Assembly (NCBI GenBank): GCA_015061055.1
Contig: SUXH01000003.1
Location: forward strand, 1-64,000
Direction: 5' to 3'
DNA: 64,000 nt
DNA from: Bacteroidales bacterium
Lineage (GTDB): Bacteria; Bacteroidota; Bacteroidia; Bacteroidales; Muribaculaceae
In this document: in pieces, positions 6,795 to 16,905 of the stretch
Position numbering within the stretch: position 1 is the stretch's first letter
How the letters are laid out: the number at the start of each line of letters is the position of its first letter
Notes under the pieces: generated by a model
Told to the model about the DNA's origin: nothing
Seen by the model: the letters and a program-made list of their open reading frames with translations, nothing else
Database searches by the model: none
Translations under genes and position numbers: made by a program

Positions 6795-9289
6795 AAAAGT
6801 TTGTTTCAATATTAGTGGTAGTGTTCACAATGCTATCGTCCGCCGTTTATGCCGACAACGCAATCTACATCTATCGTAACGATGGCAATTTCAATGCCTT
6901 TTTTGATAGTGAAATAGACAGTATCAGCTATTCCGCCACCGATACCTCGGGGGTGGTTCATCCACATCATGTCACTCAACTGGTGCATACCCCGGATAGT
7001 TTGTATCGCATACCGTTGTCGGCAATCGACAGTATAGCCTTTACAGAACGTCCGGTTCAATATAATCCGGAAGTGATAAAACTTGCTGAATCCTATATAC
7101 CTTATATAATATCATCGGAAGGATTAACCATTACATTTTCATCATTGCCCGATGAATTGCGAATATACAATGGAGATATATTGCTTTACGAAGGCTTCTC
7201 CGATATGTTCCCCGACGGATTTGCCGGTAAAGTAGTGAATATCACCGAAAACGGCAGTACGATAAATGTACAGTGTGAAGAAGTGGCTATAGAAGAAGTA
7301 TATAATCAGTTAACAGTAATAAGTGATTATGTATTGGAAGAATCCCCCGAAACACCTTCACAATACCGCTTGAAACAAGTCAGTCCCAAAGCCGAAGCCT
7401 CATTATCGTTGAAATTGGGCATAAATATCCCTGCCGGCGATGTTGGCAGTTTCTCTGCAAGTTATACCGGTTCGTTGAAAGTGCGTGCCATCATCACGAT
7501 GTCTCCTAATAAGCCGTTTTATGCAGATTTCTCCTATACCGCAGGACATAGTATCAATGGAGAACTGAAATTAGAGGCAAGCAAAGCGTTCTTCGTCAAT
7601 GGAGATAAAAGTATAAAGCTGTTCAAAGCACAATTGCCGTTGCCCAATTGTCCGATGTTGAAATTCGAGTATGTAGTGGCACCTTTCTGCAAAGGCGAGT
7701 TGACCGGAAGTCTGTCGGCAAGCATCGACATTTCCAGCAGTACCACTTCCGGCGTGATTTTCCGAGAAGGATGCGACCCCGAACGCTACAGCCGTTCGAG
7801 CGGAGGATTTAACCCTCCCCAGCTGACCTCCGCATTCAACATCAGCGGTTATGTATTCGGCGGTATCATCAGCAGTGCCTATTTCGGCACCGTAGGCAAC
7901 TTTGCCGGAGCCGAGTTGAACGTGTATGTAGGTCCCAAGTTGGAAGGCAATCTGAATGTCGATTTTGCCACGCTTGCCGAGGATGGCGTATATGAAGCCG
8001 TCAAAGACGCCAAAGTGTCATTCGGCTATGCAGCTGAAGTAGAAGCCCTCGCACGCCTGAAACTCATGAAGTGGGAAACCTCGAAAGTATTCGGCAAAGC
8101 CGGAATCGGACTTGTTCTTGACGAACGTCATCTGTATCCGTTGTTCTCCGTTCCGACATATACACAAGGCAAAGACAAGAGCGTAGCCAAACTAAGTATA
8201 TCCCCTGTTCGCGAACTGTTGTTCCCCGTAAGTGTAGGTATGCGATTGGTCGATGACGAAGACAATAGCGAAACCCGCTACAGCCAAACCGATTATATCA
8301 ATGCCAATTTATGGAGTGGCAATTATGAAGAAGAGTTCTCCTACATACACCCCGAAAGACGTTATACCTGCTATCCCATGGTAAAGGCTTTCGGAATGGA
8401 AATGCGTGCCACTCCGGTCAAATATTTCGGTATAGACGTAGTAGCCACCACCGGCGGAGTGTCAAGCGTCACCTCCTCTACAGCCATCGTCGGCGGTTAC
8501 GGCGATTGCCTTGAAACCGCCGAAAGTATAGCCGAGATGGGAATTGTATACAGTGCTGGAGGTACACCGAGTGTAAATAGTGGCACATTCATATCGAGTG
8601 GAGAAAGCACCTCAGGCGAATTCAGTGTAAAACTCAGCGGTTTGAAAGCAAAAACCACATATAACTATCGAGCGTGCGTCATTATAGACGGAAAAGAATA
8701 TTATGGTGCCGTAAGTTCGTTTACCACCAAAGAAGACGAGATCACACCCGGTCAGGAAGTTGATTTGGGCTTGTCGGTAAAATGGGCAGGTTGGAATGTC
8801 GGAGCTTCTTCCCCCGAGCAGTATGGTGGTTACTACGCTTGGGGCGAGACCGAAGAGAAGAGTGATTACGATAGGGATACATATAAATATTACAATAGTA
8901 ATATGGGGTATTATATCAACATTGGCAGTAATATCAGTGGTACCCAATATGATGTAGCCACAGTCAAGTGGGGAAACGGTTGGCGAATGCCAACGAATGC
9001 AGAAATCCAAGAACTTTGTGCTAAATGCACGTTTACAGGCTATACTTACAATGGAGTAGCCGGTTGTAAAGTAACCGGTCCTAATGGTAACTCTATATTT
9101 CTCCCCTGTGCGGGCCTCTGCCACGCGGCTTCGCTCTACGATGCCGGTGACTACGGTGGCTACTGGAGTGGTTCGTTGAGCGAGGGCAGCAGCCGCTACG
9201 CGCGGTACTTGTACGTCTACAGCTATGGCTACCACAACGCGTACAGCTTCGACCGCGAATGCGGGCATTCTGTCCGTCCCGTCCGCTAA
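6791..9289 (+). CDS. Large surface protein with FN3-like and Fib_succ_major (C-lectin-like) C-terminal domain; candidate DGR target
   Basis: An 832-residue exported protein (signal peptide about 1-22). The N-terminal region contains the repeated motif (S/A)xIDSIxF seen in many Bacteroidales adhesins. A long beta-rich central region follows, then a fibronectin type III-like domain at about 552-650 (TTYNYRACVIIDGKEYYG), and from about 656 a Fib_succ_major paralogous domain (VDLGLSVKWAGWNVG, WRMPTNAEIQEL, end SVRPVR). The last 62 codons (from 9101) differ sharply from the rest: GC-rich, 38 of 62 end in C and one in A. That pattern fits a diversity-generating retroelement variable region derived from AAC codons. 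The ATGA overlap couples it to the preceding gene. It probably binds variable ligands at the cell surface; the ligand is unknown. Confidence 0.8.
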   Translation: MKKFVSILVVVFTMLSSAVYADNAIYIYRNDGNFNAFFDSEIDSISYSATDTSGVVHPHHVTQLVHTPDSLYRIPLSAIDSIAFTERPVQYNPEVIKLAESYIPYIISSEGLTITFSSLPDELRIYNGDILLYEGFSDMFPDGFAGKVVNITENGSTINVQCEEVAIEEVYNQLTVISDYVLEESPETPSQYRLKQVSPKAEASLSLKLGINIPAGDVGSFSASYTGSLKVRAIITMSPNKPFYADFSYTAGHSINGELKLEASKAFFVNGDKSIKLFKAQLPLPNCPMLKFEYVVAPFCKGELTGSLSASIDISSSTTSGVIFREGCDPERYSRSSGGFNPPQLTSAFNISGYVFGGIISSAYFGTVGNFAGAELNVYVGPKLEGNLNVDFATLAEDGVYEAVKDAKVSFGYAAEVEALARLKLMKWETSKVFGKAGIGLVLDERHLYPLFSVPTYTQGKDKSVAKLSISPVRELLFPVSVGMRLVDDEDNSETRYSQTDYINANLWSGNYEEEFSYIHPERRYTCYPMVKAFGMEMRATPVKYFGIDVVATTGGVSSVTSSTAIVGGYGDCLETAESIAEMGIVYSAGGTPSVNSGTFISSGESTSGEFSVKLSGLKAKTTYNYRACVIIDGKEYYGAVSSFTTKEDEITPGQEVDLGLSVKWAGWNVGASSPEQYGGYYAWGETEEKSDYDRDTYKYYNSNMGYYINIGSNISGTQYDVATVKWGNGWRMPTNAEIQELCAKCTFTGYTYNGVAGCKVTGPNGNSIFLPCAGLCHAASLYDAGDYGGYWSGSLSEGSSRYARYLYVYSYGYHNAYSFDRECGHSVRPVR
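9101..9289 (+). other. Candidate variable region of a diversity-generating retroelement target
   Basis: The 3' end of the preceding gene encodes a tyrosine/serine-rich string whose framework (LYDAG, YWSG, SLSE, NAYSF, GHSVRPVR) matches typical Bacteroidales retroelement variable regions. In those, AAC codons of a template repeat become NNC. Variable-looking positions here are mostly TAC, AGC, GAC, CGC, CAC and GGC. The window contains no reverse transcriptase and no second copy that could be the template repeat. Confidence 0.5.
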
Positions 9290-9582
9290 GCGAGTGCGAA
9301 GCCACGATTTACGAGGGTGTTTCTTCTGGAGGCATCCTCTATTTTTTATCGGATATAAGTCCGTAAGGACATATTATGGTAATCAGACGATTTCGATTGT
9401 GTCGTCATATTCCGGGAGCTTAAAAGCACGCGGCTATTACTTAAAAACGTTTTTCAGACATATTGATATTCCCCAACAATAGCTGTAGCTGAATTTATGA
9501 GAGGGCTTTCTCCGTAAGTCAAACGCAGTACGACTTACGGTTATGGAGATATCGGCTTTCATCCGAGTTGTTTGTTGGTAAA
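9290..9582. other. Intergenic region with dispersed repeat copy and hairpins
   Basis: No gene is seen in these 293 bases between the surface gene and holA. They hold a short hairpin GTCC/GGAC (9358-9370), a 76-bp repeat copy (9384-9459) and an inverted repeat CCGTAAGTC/GACTTACGG (9512-9520 and 9532-9540). None is followed by a clear T tract, so none is a textbook terminator. Confidence 0.6.
9384..9459 (-). repeat. 76-bp dispersed repeat, copy 1
   Basis: On the minus strand this matches 27151-27226 at 72 of 76 positions by direct comparison. The flanks do not match, so the unit is well defined. Internal features are a TAAGTAATAGCCG core, a hairpin with a TTTTAA loop (partly disrupted in this copy) and a GACGA/TCGTC pair. 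Confidence 0.9.
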
Positions 9583-10611
9583 TCAGGAATGGAGGATTTT
9601 GTAGATTAGTTCTCGGAGGAGTTGGTATTGGTCTTGTCGTGAATTGATGCCTTTTGACTTGGTGTCGAACTCTCTTAAGTAGCCTATTATATTCACACAG
9701 CCTGCTGTAGAATAATATTTCATTGCTTCAATGAAAATCTTAGCACGATAAGATGATTTAGTGCCAATAGCATCCATAATACCCTGTTCGGTTTTCACCT
9801 TGGCAGTTCTTGCAAGAAGAAGACTTGAGAAAAAAGAAAAAAGAATTGCCACTGTAACTACAGGCGGATTATTTTTAGGATTTTTCTCAAAATAATTGAT
9901 TATTTGATTGGCTTTAAGTGCATTTTTAACTCTTAGCGCATTCTCAAGTTCAAAGTTGTTGAAGTCTTTGCTTATACCGATATTTCGTTCGATAATTTCG
10001 GGAGTAATATGCTTATTGTTTGTAGGAAGAATAAGCAACAACTTATCTAGTTCTCCGAAAATTCGAGCAAGATCGGTGCCGACAAAATCCTTAAGCATAG
10101 CTGTCGCCTTAGTATCAATCTTTGCATTCTTTGAATTAACGTAATCTGTTATTATTTGCCCTACATTATTTTCATTAATTTTTTTTGATTCAAAGATTAT
10201 GCCTGAATTTTTCGCTTTAAGAGTTTTAGTAAATTCTCCTGCCTTTAAGTTGGAATGTTTATGGCATATAATCAAGATAGTTGAATCTAATGGTTTTTCA
10301 GCATATTTACTTAATAGGTCGATATCGCTACTATTTTGAGCTTCGCGCAGTATGACAACTTGATAGTTGGACATTACCGGGTAACGACGGCAAGAGTTGA
10401 TAATAGCGTGTATATCGGTATCAAGTCCATACGCAATAGTGAGGTTGAATGCTTTCTCATCGTTGGAAAGAGCTTTTGACACAATCATATCTTCTATTTG
10501 GTCGATGTAAAATGATTCTTCTCCCATAAGTACGTAAATAGGAGCGAAAATGCCTTTTGCAATATCGTTACAAATCTCAATATATGATAATGTTTCCTTT
10601 TTTACTGCCAT
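9583..10611 (-). CDS. holA: DNA polymerase III subunit delta
   Basis: A 342-residue protein of normal family length. The start (IFAPIYVLMGEESFYIDQIEDMI) is the conserved delta N-terminus. The middle contains the TILIICHKHSNLK and EFTKTLKAKNSGIIFE segments, and the C-terminal domain is helical, as in delta subunits. Delta opens the beta sliding clamp in the clamp-loader complex during replication. The gene is divergent from the HsdR_N-like gene, separated by 58 bp that must hold both promoters; this pairing is common in Bacteroidales. A second clamp-loader gene, delta-prime-like, lies at 57.8 kb. Confidence 0.95.
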   Translation of the reverse strand: MAVKKETLSYIEICNDIAKGIFAPIYVLMGEESFYIDQIEDMIVSKALSNDEKAFNLTIAYGLDTDIHAIINSCRRYPVMSNYQVVILREAQNSSDIDLLSKYAEKPLDSTILIICHKHSNLKAGEFTKTLKAKNSGIIFESKKINENNVGQIITDYVNSKNAKIDTKATAMLKDFVGTDLARIFGELDKLLLILPTNNKHITPEIIERNIGISKDFNNFELENALRVKNALKANQIINYFEKNPKNNPPVVTVAILFSFFSSLLLARTAKVKTEQGIMDAIGTKSSYRAKIFIEAMKYYSTAGCVNIIGYLREFDTKSKGINSRQDQYQLLRELIYKILHS

Positions 10612-10669
10612 AATAAACTATATGTTGAATATTTTCAGTAAATTTACACAATTCTTTTAAATTGACAAA

Positions 10670-11125
10670 ATGAATAAAGCCAAACTGAACTTGCCTGATG
10701 CCAATTTACGATTAACTGTTGAAAATGGTAAAGAATTGATTTTTGATGCATTGAGGCGTAAATATGTTGCACTCACACCCGAAGAATGGGTGCGACAGAA
10801 TTTTGTTTCATACCTTGTCAATCATAAAGGATTTTTGGCAGGATTGATGAATAATGAGGTTTCGCTTGTTCAAAATGGCATTAAACGCCGTTGTGACACA
10901 ATTGTTAGTGATAGATTTGGGAAACCATTGATGATAGTGGAATATAAAGCCCCTAATGTGGAGATAACACAAAAGGTATTTGACCAAATAGTGAGATACA
11001 ATTATGTATTTCATGCCAAATACCTTGTGGTGTCGAACGGATTGTCGCATTATTGTTGCATCATCAATTATGATCTTGGGAATTACTCTTTTCTGAAGGA
11101 GATTCCGATGTATTCCGACCTATAA
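10670..11125 (+). CDS. HsdR N-terminal domain (restriction-like nuclease fold) protein
   Basis: A 151-residue stand-alone protein resembling the N-terminal domain of type I restriction HsdR subunits. The helix [21 protein letters not shown] is followed by [23 protein letters not shown], which gives the D...ExK nuclease-fold signature (PD-(D/E)xK). It lacks a helicase portion, and no HsdM or HsdS is nearby, so it is not part of a type I system. The function of this conserved Bacteroidales single-domain protein is unknown. It is divergent from holA, and its last 62 bp overlap the 3' end of the convergent RND permease gene. Confidence 0.85.
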   Translation: MNKAKLNLPDANLRLTVENGKELIFDALRRKYVALTPEEWVRQNFVSYLVNHKGFLAGLMNNEVSLVQNGIKRRCDTIVSDRFGKPLMIVEYKAPNVEITQKVFDQIVRYNYVFHAKYLVVSNGLSHYCCIINYDLGNYSFLKEIPMYSDL

Positions 11126-14100
11126 ATCGCTCTTGCAGTCGTTGCATTACATCCCAGAAGTTTGGAACAAACAATGTGCCAATAATTGCATTCAGAGCCA
11201 TACCAAACACGACAGCAGTACCTAAACTGATTCGACTTTCGGCTCCGGCTCCCGTAGCAAACATTAATGGTAAAATACCGACAACGAATGCTAAAGATGT
11301 CATTATAATAGGACGAAATCTCACATTTCCGGCATCAAGAGCCGAATCATATATGCTTTCGCCTTTACGTCGATAATCGGTAGCATATTCAACAATAAGA
11401 ATTGCATTCTTAGCCGATAAGCCAAGAAGAAGGATAATACCAATCTGAGTGTAAATGCTTATGCTCTCTCCCATTATCATACATCCAAGAACTGTGCCAA
11501 GAATGGCGATAGGCATACTTAATACGACGGCAATCGGGTCGGTCCAACTTTCATATTGAGCAGCAAGTACAAGTATAGTAACAATTACAGCAAAAATCAA
11601 CACAAGTGTAATTGTTGCTCCGGCTTGAGTCTCTTGATATGCTTGTCCAGTCCAAGAATAAGCATAGTTGTTGCCTAAGGTCGTTTTCACGATTTCTTCG
11701 GCTGCTTTAATACCATCACTTGAGCTTACATTCTTTGCGGGATTAAATGTGATGGAAGCTGAAGGGTACATATTGTAGCGTGATACACTTGACTGCCCCA
11801 AAGTAGGTTCTATAGTAGTGAATGAAGAAAAAGGAACCATATCACCGGAGTTGTTTTTTACACTCAGTTTCATAATATCGCTTATTCTACCACGATATTT
11901 TGAATCGGCTCCAATCTTTACTTGATAAATTCGTCCAAATTCAACAAAATCATTCACAAATGCCTGACCAAGATAATAATTAAGTGTATTATATACATCA
12001 GATAGATTTAGACCTTGTATTTCAAGTTTGCTACGATCTATATTCAGTTGATATTGAGGTATATTTCCTTGATATAACGATGAAACAGATGCAATATCAG
12101 TGTTATTCAAAGCCGAATTTTCCACATCTAAGATAGCTTTTTGCATTTCACCTGCACCCTCATTATTAATGTCGAGAAGTTCCATTTCAAGACCCCCAGA
12201 ATTACCCAAACCCGGAATAGCCGGAGGATTTATTGAAAACACTATCCCTGCTTGAATTTGTGAGGTGAGAGCATTAGCCTTGTCTACAAGTGCAAAAACT
12301 GTTTGATTTTTCCCTTTTCGTTCACTCCAAGGCTTTAGTACAACAAACAAAGACCCACCATTTGAGGTAGCACCACCCCCCATAAACGAAAATCCCGAAA
12401 TTGCGATAACTTCATCTACTTCAGGTAATGATAAGATTTGTTGTTCTACTTCTTTTACGACCTTTTCTGTACGCTCAAGAGATGCACCACTTGGTAACTG
12501 GATTGAGGTCATAAAGTAACCCATATCTTCACTCGGTATATATGATGAAGGCCATTTAACAAGTCCCCAGAAACCTAATAACGCTAATGCAATAAAGGCA
12601 CCAAGAGCAGCAATAGGACGCTTAAGCATCTTCCCTATCGTGTGTTTATAAACATTTCTAAATCGGTCGAAAAAACGATTGAACCAACGATATATAAAGA
12701 AGTGTGAATCTGATTTTTTTAAGAACAATGCGCAAAGAGCAGGCGATAATGTTAAGGCATTAACGCCACTGAATGCAGTGGAGATGGCAATAGTAAGAGC
12801 GAATTGCTTGTATAATTGGCCTGTAATACCGCCAATGAAAGCTGTGGGAACAAACACAGCAAGCAACACAAGCACCTCACCAATGATAGGTCCTTGCAAT
12901 TCTTCCATTGCAATGTAAGTAGCCTCCTTTCGTGTGTACTTACCCGTATCGATTAATCTCATACAATCTTCTACTACCACAATAGCATCATCAACCACAA
13001 TAGCAATAGCAAGCACAAGACCAAAGAGTGTGAGTGTATTAATCGTAAAACCTAATAGCTTCATTACAGCAAATGTAGCAATAAGAGAAACCGGTATTGT
13101 TATCATTGGGATAAGCACAGCACGCCAATTCTGAAGGAATAGAAGCATTACAAGCATTACAATAAGCGAAGTTTCAAGTAATGTTTTCAACACTTCATCA
13201 ATCGACGCATTCACAAAATTGGTTGTATCAAGAATCACTTTATAATTCACTCCTTTAGGAAAATATTGTTGCAGATTATCAAGTTCTTTTTTGACATTTT
13301 CTGCAACGTCAAGAGCATTCGCACCCGGTAATTGATAAATAGCAATTAAGGCTGTCTCACGTCCCGATACATTTGAGACGGTGTTATAGTCTACACTTCC
13401 TAAATCAATCTTTGCGATGTCTTTTAATCGTAAAATACTACCATCACTATTAGCCTTGATGATTATGTTGCCAAATTGTTCTGTTGTAACAAGTCGACCT
13501 TGCGACGTAACGGTAAATTGGAATGCTTCGCTTGACTTTGTGGGAGGAGCACCAACACTTCCTGCCGATACTTCCATATTTTGGGCTTGTATGGCTTGAT
13601 ATACTTCGGCGGGAGTTATAGCGCGTATTCTCATAGCTTCAGGATTTAACCAAATTCGCATACTATAATTCCCTGCACCGAATACGTTTACACCCCCTAC
13701 TCCATTAATTCGAGAAAGTGCATCTACCACATTAAGATTAGCATAATTACTTAAATACAATGAGTTGTAACGTTTAGTACTATCGCCTTCAAGTGAGAGA
13801 AATAGCACAATATTAGTTGACTGCTTTTGTGTTGTAATACCTTGTTGTATAACAGCTTCCGGCAAACTACCCTGTGCCACTGCAACACGATTTTGCACCA
13901 TTACAGTTGCCATATCAATATCAGTACCTACCTCAAAAGTAACAGTGAGTTTATATGAGCCGTCGGACGACGAGGTCGAACTCATATACATCATACCTTC
14001 CACCCCATTTACTTGTGCTTCGATAGGTACCCCAACGGTTTTTGCTACCGTTTCGGCACTTGCGCCCGGATATACTGCCGATACTTGCACAGTGGGAGGT

Positions 14101-14219
14101 GTAATATCAGGATATTGAGCCACAGGCAAAGTGTATATTGTGATACCGCCTATTATAATCATCAATATAGCAATTACTGTAGCGAAAATAGGTCGGTTTA
14201 TGAAAAACTTTGAAATCAT
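11064..14219 (-). CDS. RND multidrug efflux transporter, inner-membrane permease (AcrB/MexB family)
   Basis: A 1051-residue proton-driven resistance-nodulation-division pump of full length. The N-terminus [19 protein letters not shown] is the first transmembrane helix. The proton-relay aspartates are visible as Asp410/Asp411 in [13 protein letters not shown], and the TM10 lysine lies in [13 protein letters not shown]. Two large periplasmic domains separate the two six-helix bundles, and HAE1-family phrases such as [12 protein letters not shown] are present. It is the last gene of a three-gene operon (outer-membrane factor, adaptor, pump) on the minus strand, 12 nt after the adaptor gene. It probably expels hydrophobic or amphiphilic compounds; the substrate cannot be read from sequence. 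Its 3' end overlaps the convergent HsdR_N-like gene by 62 bp. Confidence 0.95.
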   Translation of the reverse strand: MISKFFINRPIFATVIAILMIIIGGITIYTLPVAQYPDITPPTVQVSAVYPGASAETVAKTVGVPIEAQVNGVEGMMYMSSTSSSDGSYKLTVTFEVGTDIDMATVMVQNRVAVAQGSLPEAVIQQGITTQKQSTNIVLFLSLEGDSTKRYNSLYLSNYANLNVVDALSRINGVGGVNVFGAGNYSMRIWLNPEAMRIRAITPAEVYQAIQAQNMEVSAGSVGAPPTKSSEAFQFTVTSQGRLVTTEQFGNIIIKANSDGSILRLKDIAKIDLGSVDYNTVSNVSGRETALIAIYQLPGANALDVAENVKKELDNLQQYFPKGVNYKVILDTTNFVNASIDEVLKTLLETSLIVMLVMLLFLQNWRAVLIPMITIPVSLIATFAVMKLLGFTINTLTLFGLVLAIAIVVDDAIVVVEDCMRLIDTGKYTRKEATYIAMEELQGPIIGEVLVLLAVFVPTAFIGGITGQLYKQFALTIAISTAFSGVNALTLSPALCALFLKKSDSHFFIYRWFNRFFDRFRNVYKHTIGKMLKRPIAALGAFIALALLGFWGLVKWPSSYIPSEDMGYFMTSIQLPSGASLERTEKVVKEVEQQILSLPEVDEVIAISGFSFMGGGATSNGGSLFVVLKPWSERKGKNQTVFALVDKANALTSQIQAGIVFSINPPAIPGLGNSGGLEMELLDINNEGAGEMQKAILDVENSALNNTDIASVSSLYQGNIPQYQLNIDRSKLEIQGLNLSDVYNTLNYYLGQAFVNDFVEFGRIYQVKIGADSKYRGRISDIMKLSVKNNSGDMVPFSSFTTIEPTLGQSSVSRYNMYPSASITFNPAKNVSSSDGIKAAEEIVKTTLGNNYAYSWTGQAYQETQAGATITLVLIFAVIVTILVLAAQYESWTDPIAVVLSMPIAILGTVLGCMIMGESISIYTQIGIILLLGLSAKNAILIVEYATDYRRKGESIYDSALDAGNVRFRPIIMTSLAFVVGILPLMFATGAGAESRISLGTAVVFGMALNAIIGTLFVPNFWDVMQRLQERFIGRNTSESPSEKSNSQDHN

Positions 14220-14231
14220 AACTTGAAAAAT

Positions 14232-15344
14232 TTATTTAGTAATAATCGGATTTACCTTCATACCGTCTCTCACTTTTTGAATGGCTTGAGTAACATACTT
14301 CTGATTGGCTGTAACACCTTCAGTAACAATGCGCATCGTATCATTAATCAAATCACCTATTTTAATAGGAGTATAAACCACCTTATTTGAATCATTCACT
14401 ACATAAATAAATTTACCTAATTGATCGGTACTAATGGCTGCATCTTTTACCAATACTGCCTTGTTGATTTCTTTATAAGGTAAATGAACGATACAATACA
14501 TTCCACTTTTTAATTCACCGTAAGGATTATCCACTTTAGCCTGTAGAGTAATTGTTCCTGTGGAAATGTCTATCATTGGAGATAAATAGTTGATTTCCCC
14601 ACTATAGGAATGTGGTAATATCTCGTTGAAAGATAAGTTAACGGTGTCGTGCGTTTTTTGTTGTTTGCCTCCCTTCTGTTCGGATATCATACGCATATAT
14701 TGGCTATCTTCAATAGTAAATGTAACAGTCATAGTGCGATCGTCATATATCGTAGCCAACACTTGAGGAGATGCACTACCATTGAGATAGTTGCCAATGT
14801 CCACATTTTTCTTTGAAATGTGACCGTTGAAAGGAGCAAGAATGTAGCAATAACTCAGATTAATCTTTGCATTTTCAAGCGAAGCTTCAGCCGATTTCAC
14901 AGCTGCGATAGATTGATTCCAATTTGTTTCAGCCTGAACAAAATCTATCTGGGAAACCGCATTGGTTTTTGCTGCTTCTCTCATACTTTCATAATTAGTC
15001 TTTGCATACTCATTTTGGCTCTTTGCGCTCGCCAACTTTGCTTCAGCTTGTGCCACAGCTTCCTGATATGGCTTTGGCTCAATTACGAATAATAACTGTC
15101 CTTTTTTCACTAATTGTCCCGGCTTATAATTTGCTTGTTGAAGAAATCCATTCACACGTGCAACAAGGTTCACTTCACTTTGTGCCTTCAATGTTCCGGG
15201 ATAGCTTTTCTGTAATGTTACAGAATCTACCATCGGAAGAGCCACATTAACATTCATTGTGTAATTACTTGCATCATTCTTTTTATTGTTATTGCAAGAA
15301 AACAAAGATGCAATGATAATTGTGTATAAAATAGTCTTGTTCAT
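14232..15344 (-). CDS. RND efflux periplasmic adaptor (AcrA/MexA family lipoprotein)
   Basis: A membrane-fusion protein of 370 residues that links the inner-membrane pump to the outer-membrane channel. The start is taken at 15344 (MNKTILYTIIIASLFSCNNN), which gives a lipoprotein signal with lipobox SLFSC. The upstream in-frame start at 15398 would overlap the preceding gene and break this signal. A lipoyl/hairpin region contains GFLQQANYKPGQLVKKGQLL, and the coiled-coil alpha-hairpin spans about residues 80-150 (AQAEAKLASAKSQ). The beta-barrel region follows (FTIEDSQYMRM). It sits between the TolC-like gene (25-nt gap) and the pump gene (12-nt gap). Confidence 0.93.
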   Translation of the reverse strand: MNKTILYTIIIASLFSCNNNKKNDASNYTMNVNVALPMVDSVTLQKSYPGTLKAQSEVNLVARVNGFLQQANYKPGQLVKKGQLLFVIEPKPYQEAVAQAEAKLASAKSQNEYAKTNYESMREAAKTNAVSQIDFVQAETNWNQSIAAVKSAEASLENAKINLSYCYILAPFNGHISKKNVDIGNYLNGSASPQVLATIYDDRTMTVTFTIEDSQYMRMISEQKGGKQQKTHDTVNLSFNEILPHSYSGEINYLSPMIDISTGTITLQAKVDNPYGELKSGMYCIVHLPYKEINKAVLVKDAAISTDQLGKFIYVVNDSNKVVYTPIKIGDLINDTMRIVTEGVTANQKYVTQAIQKVRDGMKVNPIITK

Positions 15345-15369
15345 AATATTATCATTTTGGATTTTATAT

Positions 15370-16755
15370 TTAATGATTGCTACCCCAACCACCACCAAGA
15401 GCTTGATATATCGATATCAAAGCTAAGAGCGACTTGCCTTTTGATGACACAAAGGAGTTGTTATATTGCAAATAATTCTGTTGAGATGTGAGTACATTTG
15501 AAAAATCGGTCAAACCACGCTTGTATAAGTCCACCGATAATTTAAGTGAATTAAATGCTTCGGCAGTAACTTTTTCAAGTTCTAGGGTCTCAATTATACT
15601 ATAATGATATGTTATCATCGCATTCTGCACTTCTTTCACAGCAGTCATCACTGTATTGTTGTAATTATCGATACCTATTTGATATTGTTCTTTTGCATTT
15701 TGTAATTGATAATTGCGACTTAATCCATCAAACACCGTCCAACTAAGTGTAGGAGCAATTGAATATACAAATTGATTCTTTTCAAATAGTTCATCAATTT
15801 TGCTTGACTTGAACCCTATGTTTCCATTTATTGAAAGTGTTGGGAGAAAATCTTTTTTTGCAATTCCAACCGATGCAGCATAAGAAGCAACATTATATTC
15901 AGCCTCTTTAATATCCGGTCGTCTACGAAGTAAATCCGCCGGAATTCCTAATGGAATCAGTGTAATGTGATTCGGCATATTTGTTGTCGAAGTAAGGCTG
16001 AATGGCAATTTGTCGGAATATACACCGAGCAAAATGGCAATAGAATTAATCTGAACCTCTATATTTGCCTTCAATGGAGAGATTGATGATAATGTACTTA
16101 AATAGATAGTCCTTGCTTGCGACACATCAAGCATAGAAGCAAGTCCACTTTTGAAACGCACTTCGGTCATTTCAAGAATTTGCTTTTGCGACTCGATATG
16201 CGATAGTGCAACAATATATTGAGTTTGCCATGTGCGTAAATTAATGTAAGCTGTAGCTATATTGGCACAAAGCGCAACCATTGTACCTTCATATTGGGCT
16301 TTACTTGCTTGCCATAGTGCTTTTTTCTCCTTTGCTTGCGATGTGATCTGTCCAAATAAGTCAATTTCCCAATTGAAATTCAGTCCCAAATTATAATTGT
16401 CATTGATTACACCGGAACTACGTTCTTTCGCCCAACCCGCACCAATCGACAAATTAGGAAAGTAACCACTTTGAGCGATTCTTATAGCATTTTTTGCCAT
16501 AGCAATACGTTTTTGAGCCATTAATACGTCAAAATTATTTGTTACTGCCATTTCAATAAGACTGTCAAGACACTTGTCCTCAAAACTTAACCACCATCTA
16601 TCTTCAGTTGGTAAAGTTTGGGAAAACTCTGAGCTATAACTCCATTTCTCAGGCAAAGTATCACGCAAAAAATCATTATTTTGTGAATTACCGGTAGTTC
16701 CGACAACAATAATCAACATTATTGCTATCAAATAAGAATATTTTCGAGTAATCAT
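15370..16755 (-). CDS. TolC/NodT-family outer-membrane efflux channel
   Basis: A 461-residue outer-membrane factor and the first gene of the tripartite efflux operon. It has an N-terminal hydrophobic signal (about 8-22) but no lipobox cysteine, unlike many NodT members. Two homologous halves are seen: NFDVLMAQKRIAMAKNAIRIAQSGYFPNLSIG and the second repeat DIKEAEYNVASYAASVGIAKKDFLPTLSI. The FPNLS/LPTLS motifs are typical of the beta-barrel entrance. It forms a trimeric channel for the adaptor and pump encoded downstream. A perfect 7-bp inverted repeat 20 nt upstream of the start may regulate the operon. Confidence 0.93.
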   Translation of the reverse strand: MITRKYSYLIAIMLIIVVGTTGNSQNNDFLRDTLPEKWSYSSEFSQTLPTEDRWWLSFEDKCLDSLIEMAVTNNFDVLMAQKRIAMAKNAIRIAQSGYFPNLSIGAGWAKERSSGVINDNYNLGLNFNWEIDLFGQITSQAKEKKALWQASKAQYEGTMVALCANIATAYINLRTWQTQYIVALSHIESQKQILEMTEVRFKSGLASMLDVSQARTIYLSTLSSISPLKANIEVQINSIAILLGVYSDKLPFSLTSTTNMPNHITLIPLGIPADLLRRRPDIKEAEYNVASYAASVGIAKKDFLPTLSINGNIGFKSSKIDELFEKNQFVYSIAPTLSWTVFDGLSRNYQLQNAKEQYQIGIDNYNNTVMTAVKEVQNAMITYHYSIIETLELEKVTAEAFNSLKLSVDLYKRGLTDFSNVLTSQQNYLQYNNSFVSSKGKSLLALISIYQALGGGWGSNH

Positions 16756-16774
16756 AGAATAAATTATTTTGAAA

Positions 16775-16793
16775 TTTTAGAAAAAATCTAAAA
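16775..16793. promoter_or_regulatory. Inverted repeat upstream of the efflux operon (possible operator)
   Basis: TTTTAGA (16775-16781) and TCTAAAA (16787-16793) with a 5-nt spacer form a perfect inverted repeat 20 nt before the TolC-like start codon. It could bind a regulator or form a weak hairpin in the leader. No regulator gene is adjacent. Confidence 0.3.
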
Positions 16794-16871
16794 ACTATGT
16801 ATTTTTTTAAGTTCACTTTGATACTATAACTTTAATTTTGTTAGTTAGTTCATTATTTCTATGAAATTTGC

Positions 16872-16879
16872 TAATTTTG
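16872..16879 (+). promoter_or_regulatory. -7 promoter box for the UvrD/PcrA-like gene
   Basis: TAATTTTG fits the TAnnTTTG consensus, with the TTG start codon 27 nt downstream. Confidence 0.55.
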
Positions 16880-16905
16880 TAAATTGTATTTAGAATAGGA
16901 AAATT

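Noticed and set aside
6791..9100. Whole surface gene as a hypervariable region
   Set aside because: Only the last ~190 bp show the codon and composition pattern; the rest matches neighbouring genes.
8612..9268. 218-codon open frame antisense to the end of the DGR-like surface gene
   Set aside because: It is the reverse-strand shadow of the GC-rich region; it lacks a promoter and any recognisable domain, while the plus-strand gene has clear domains.
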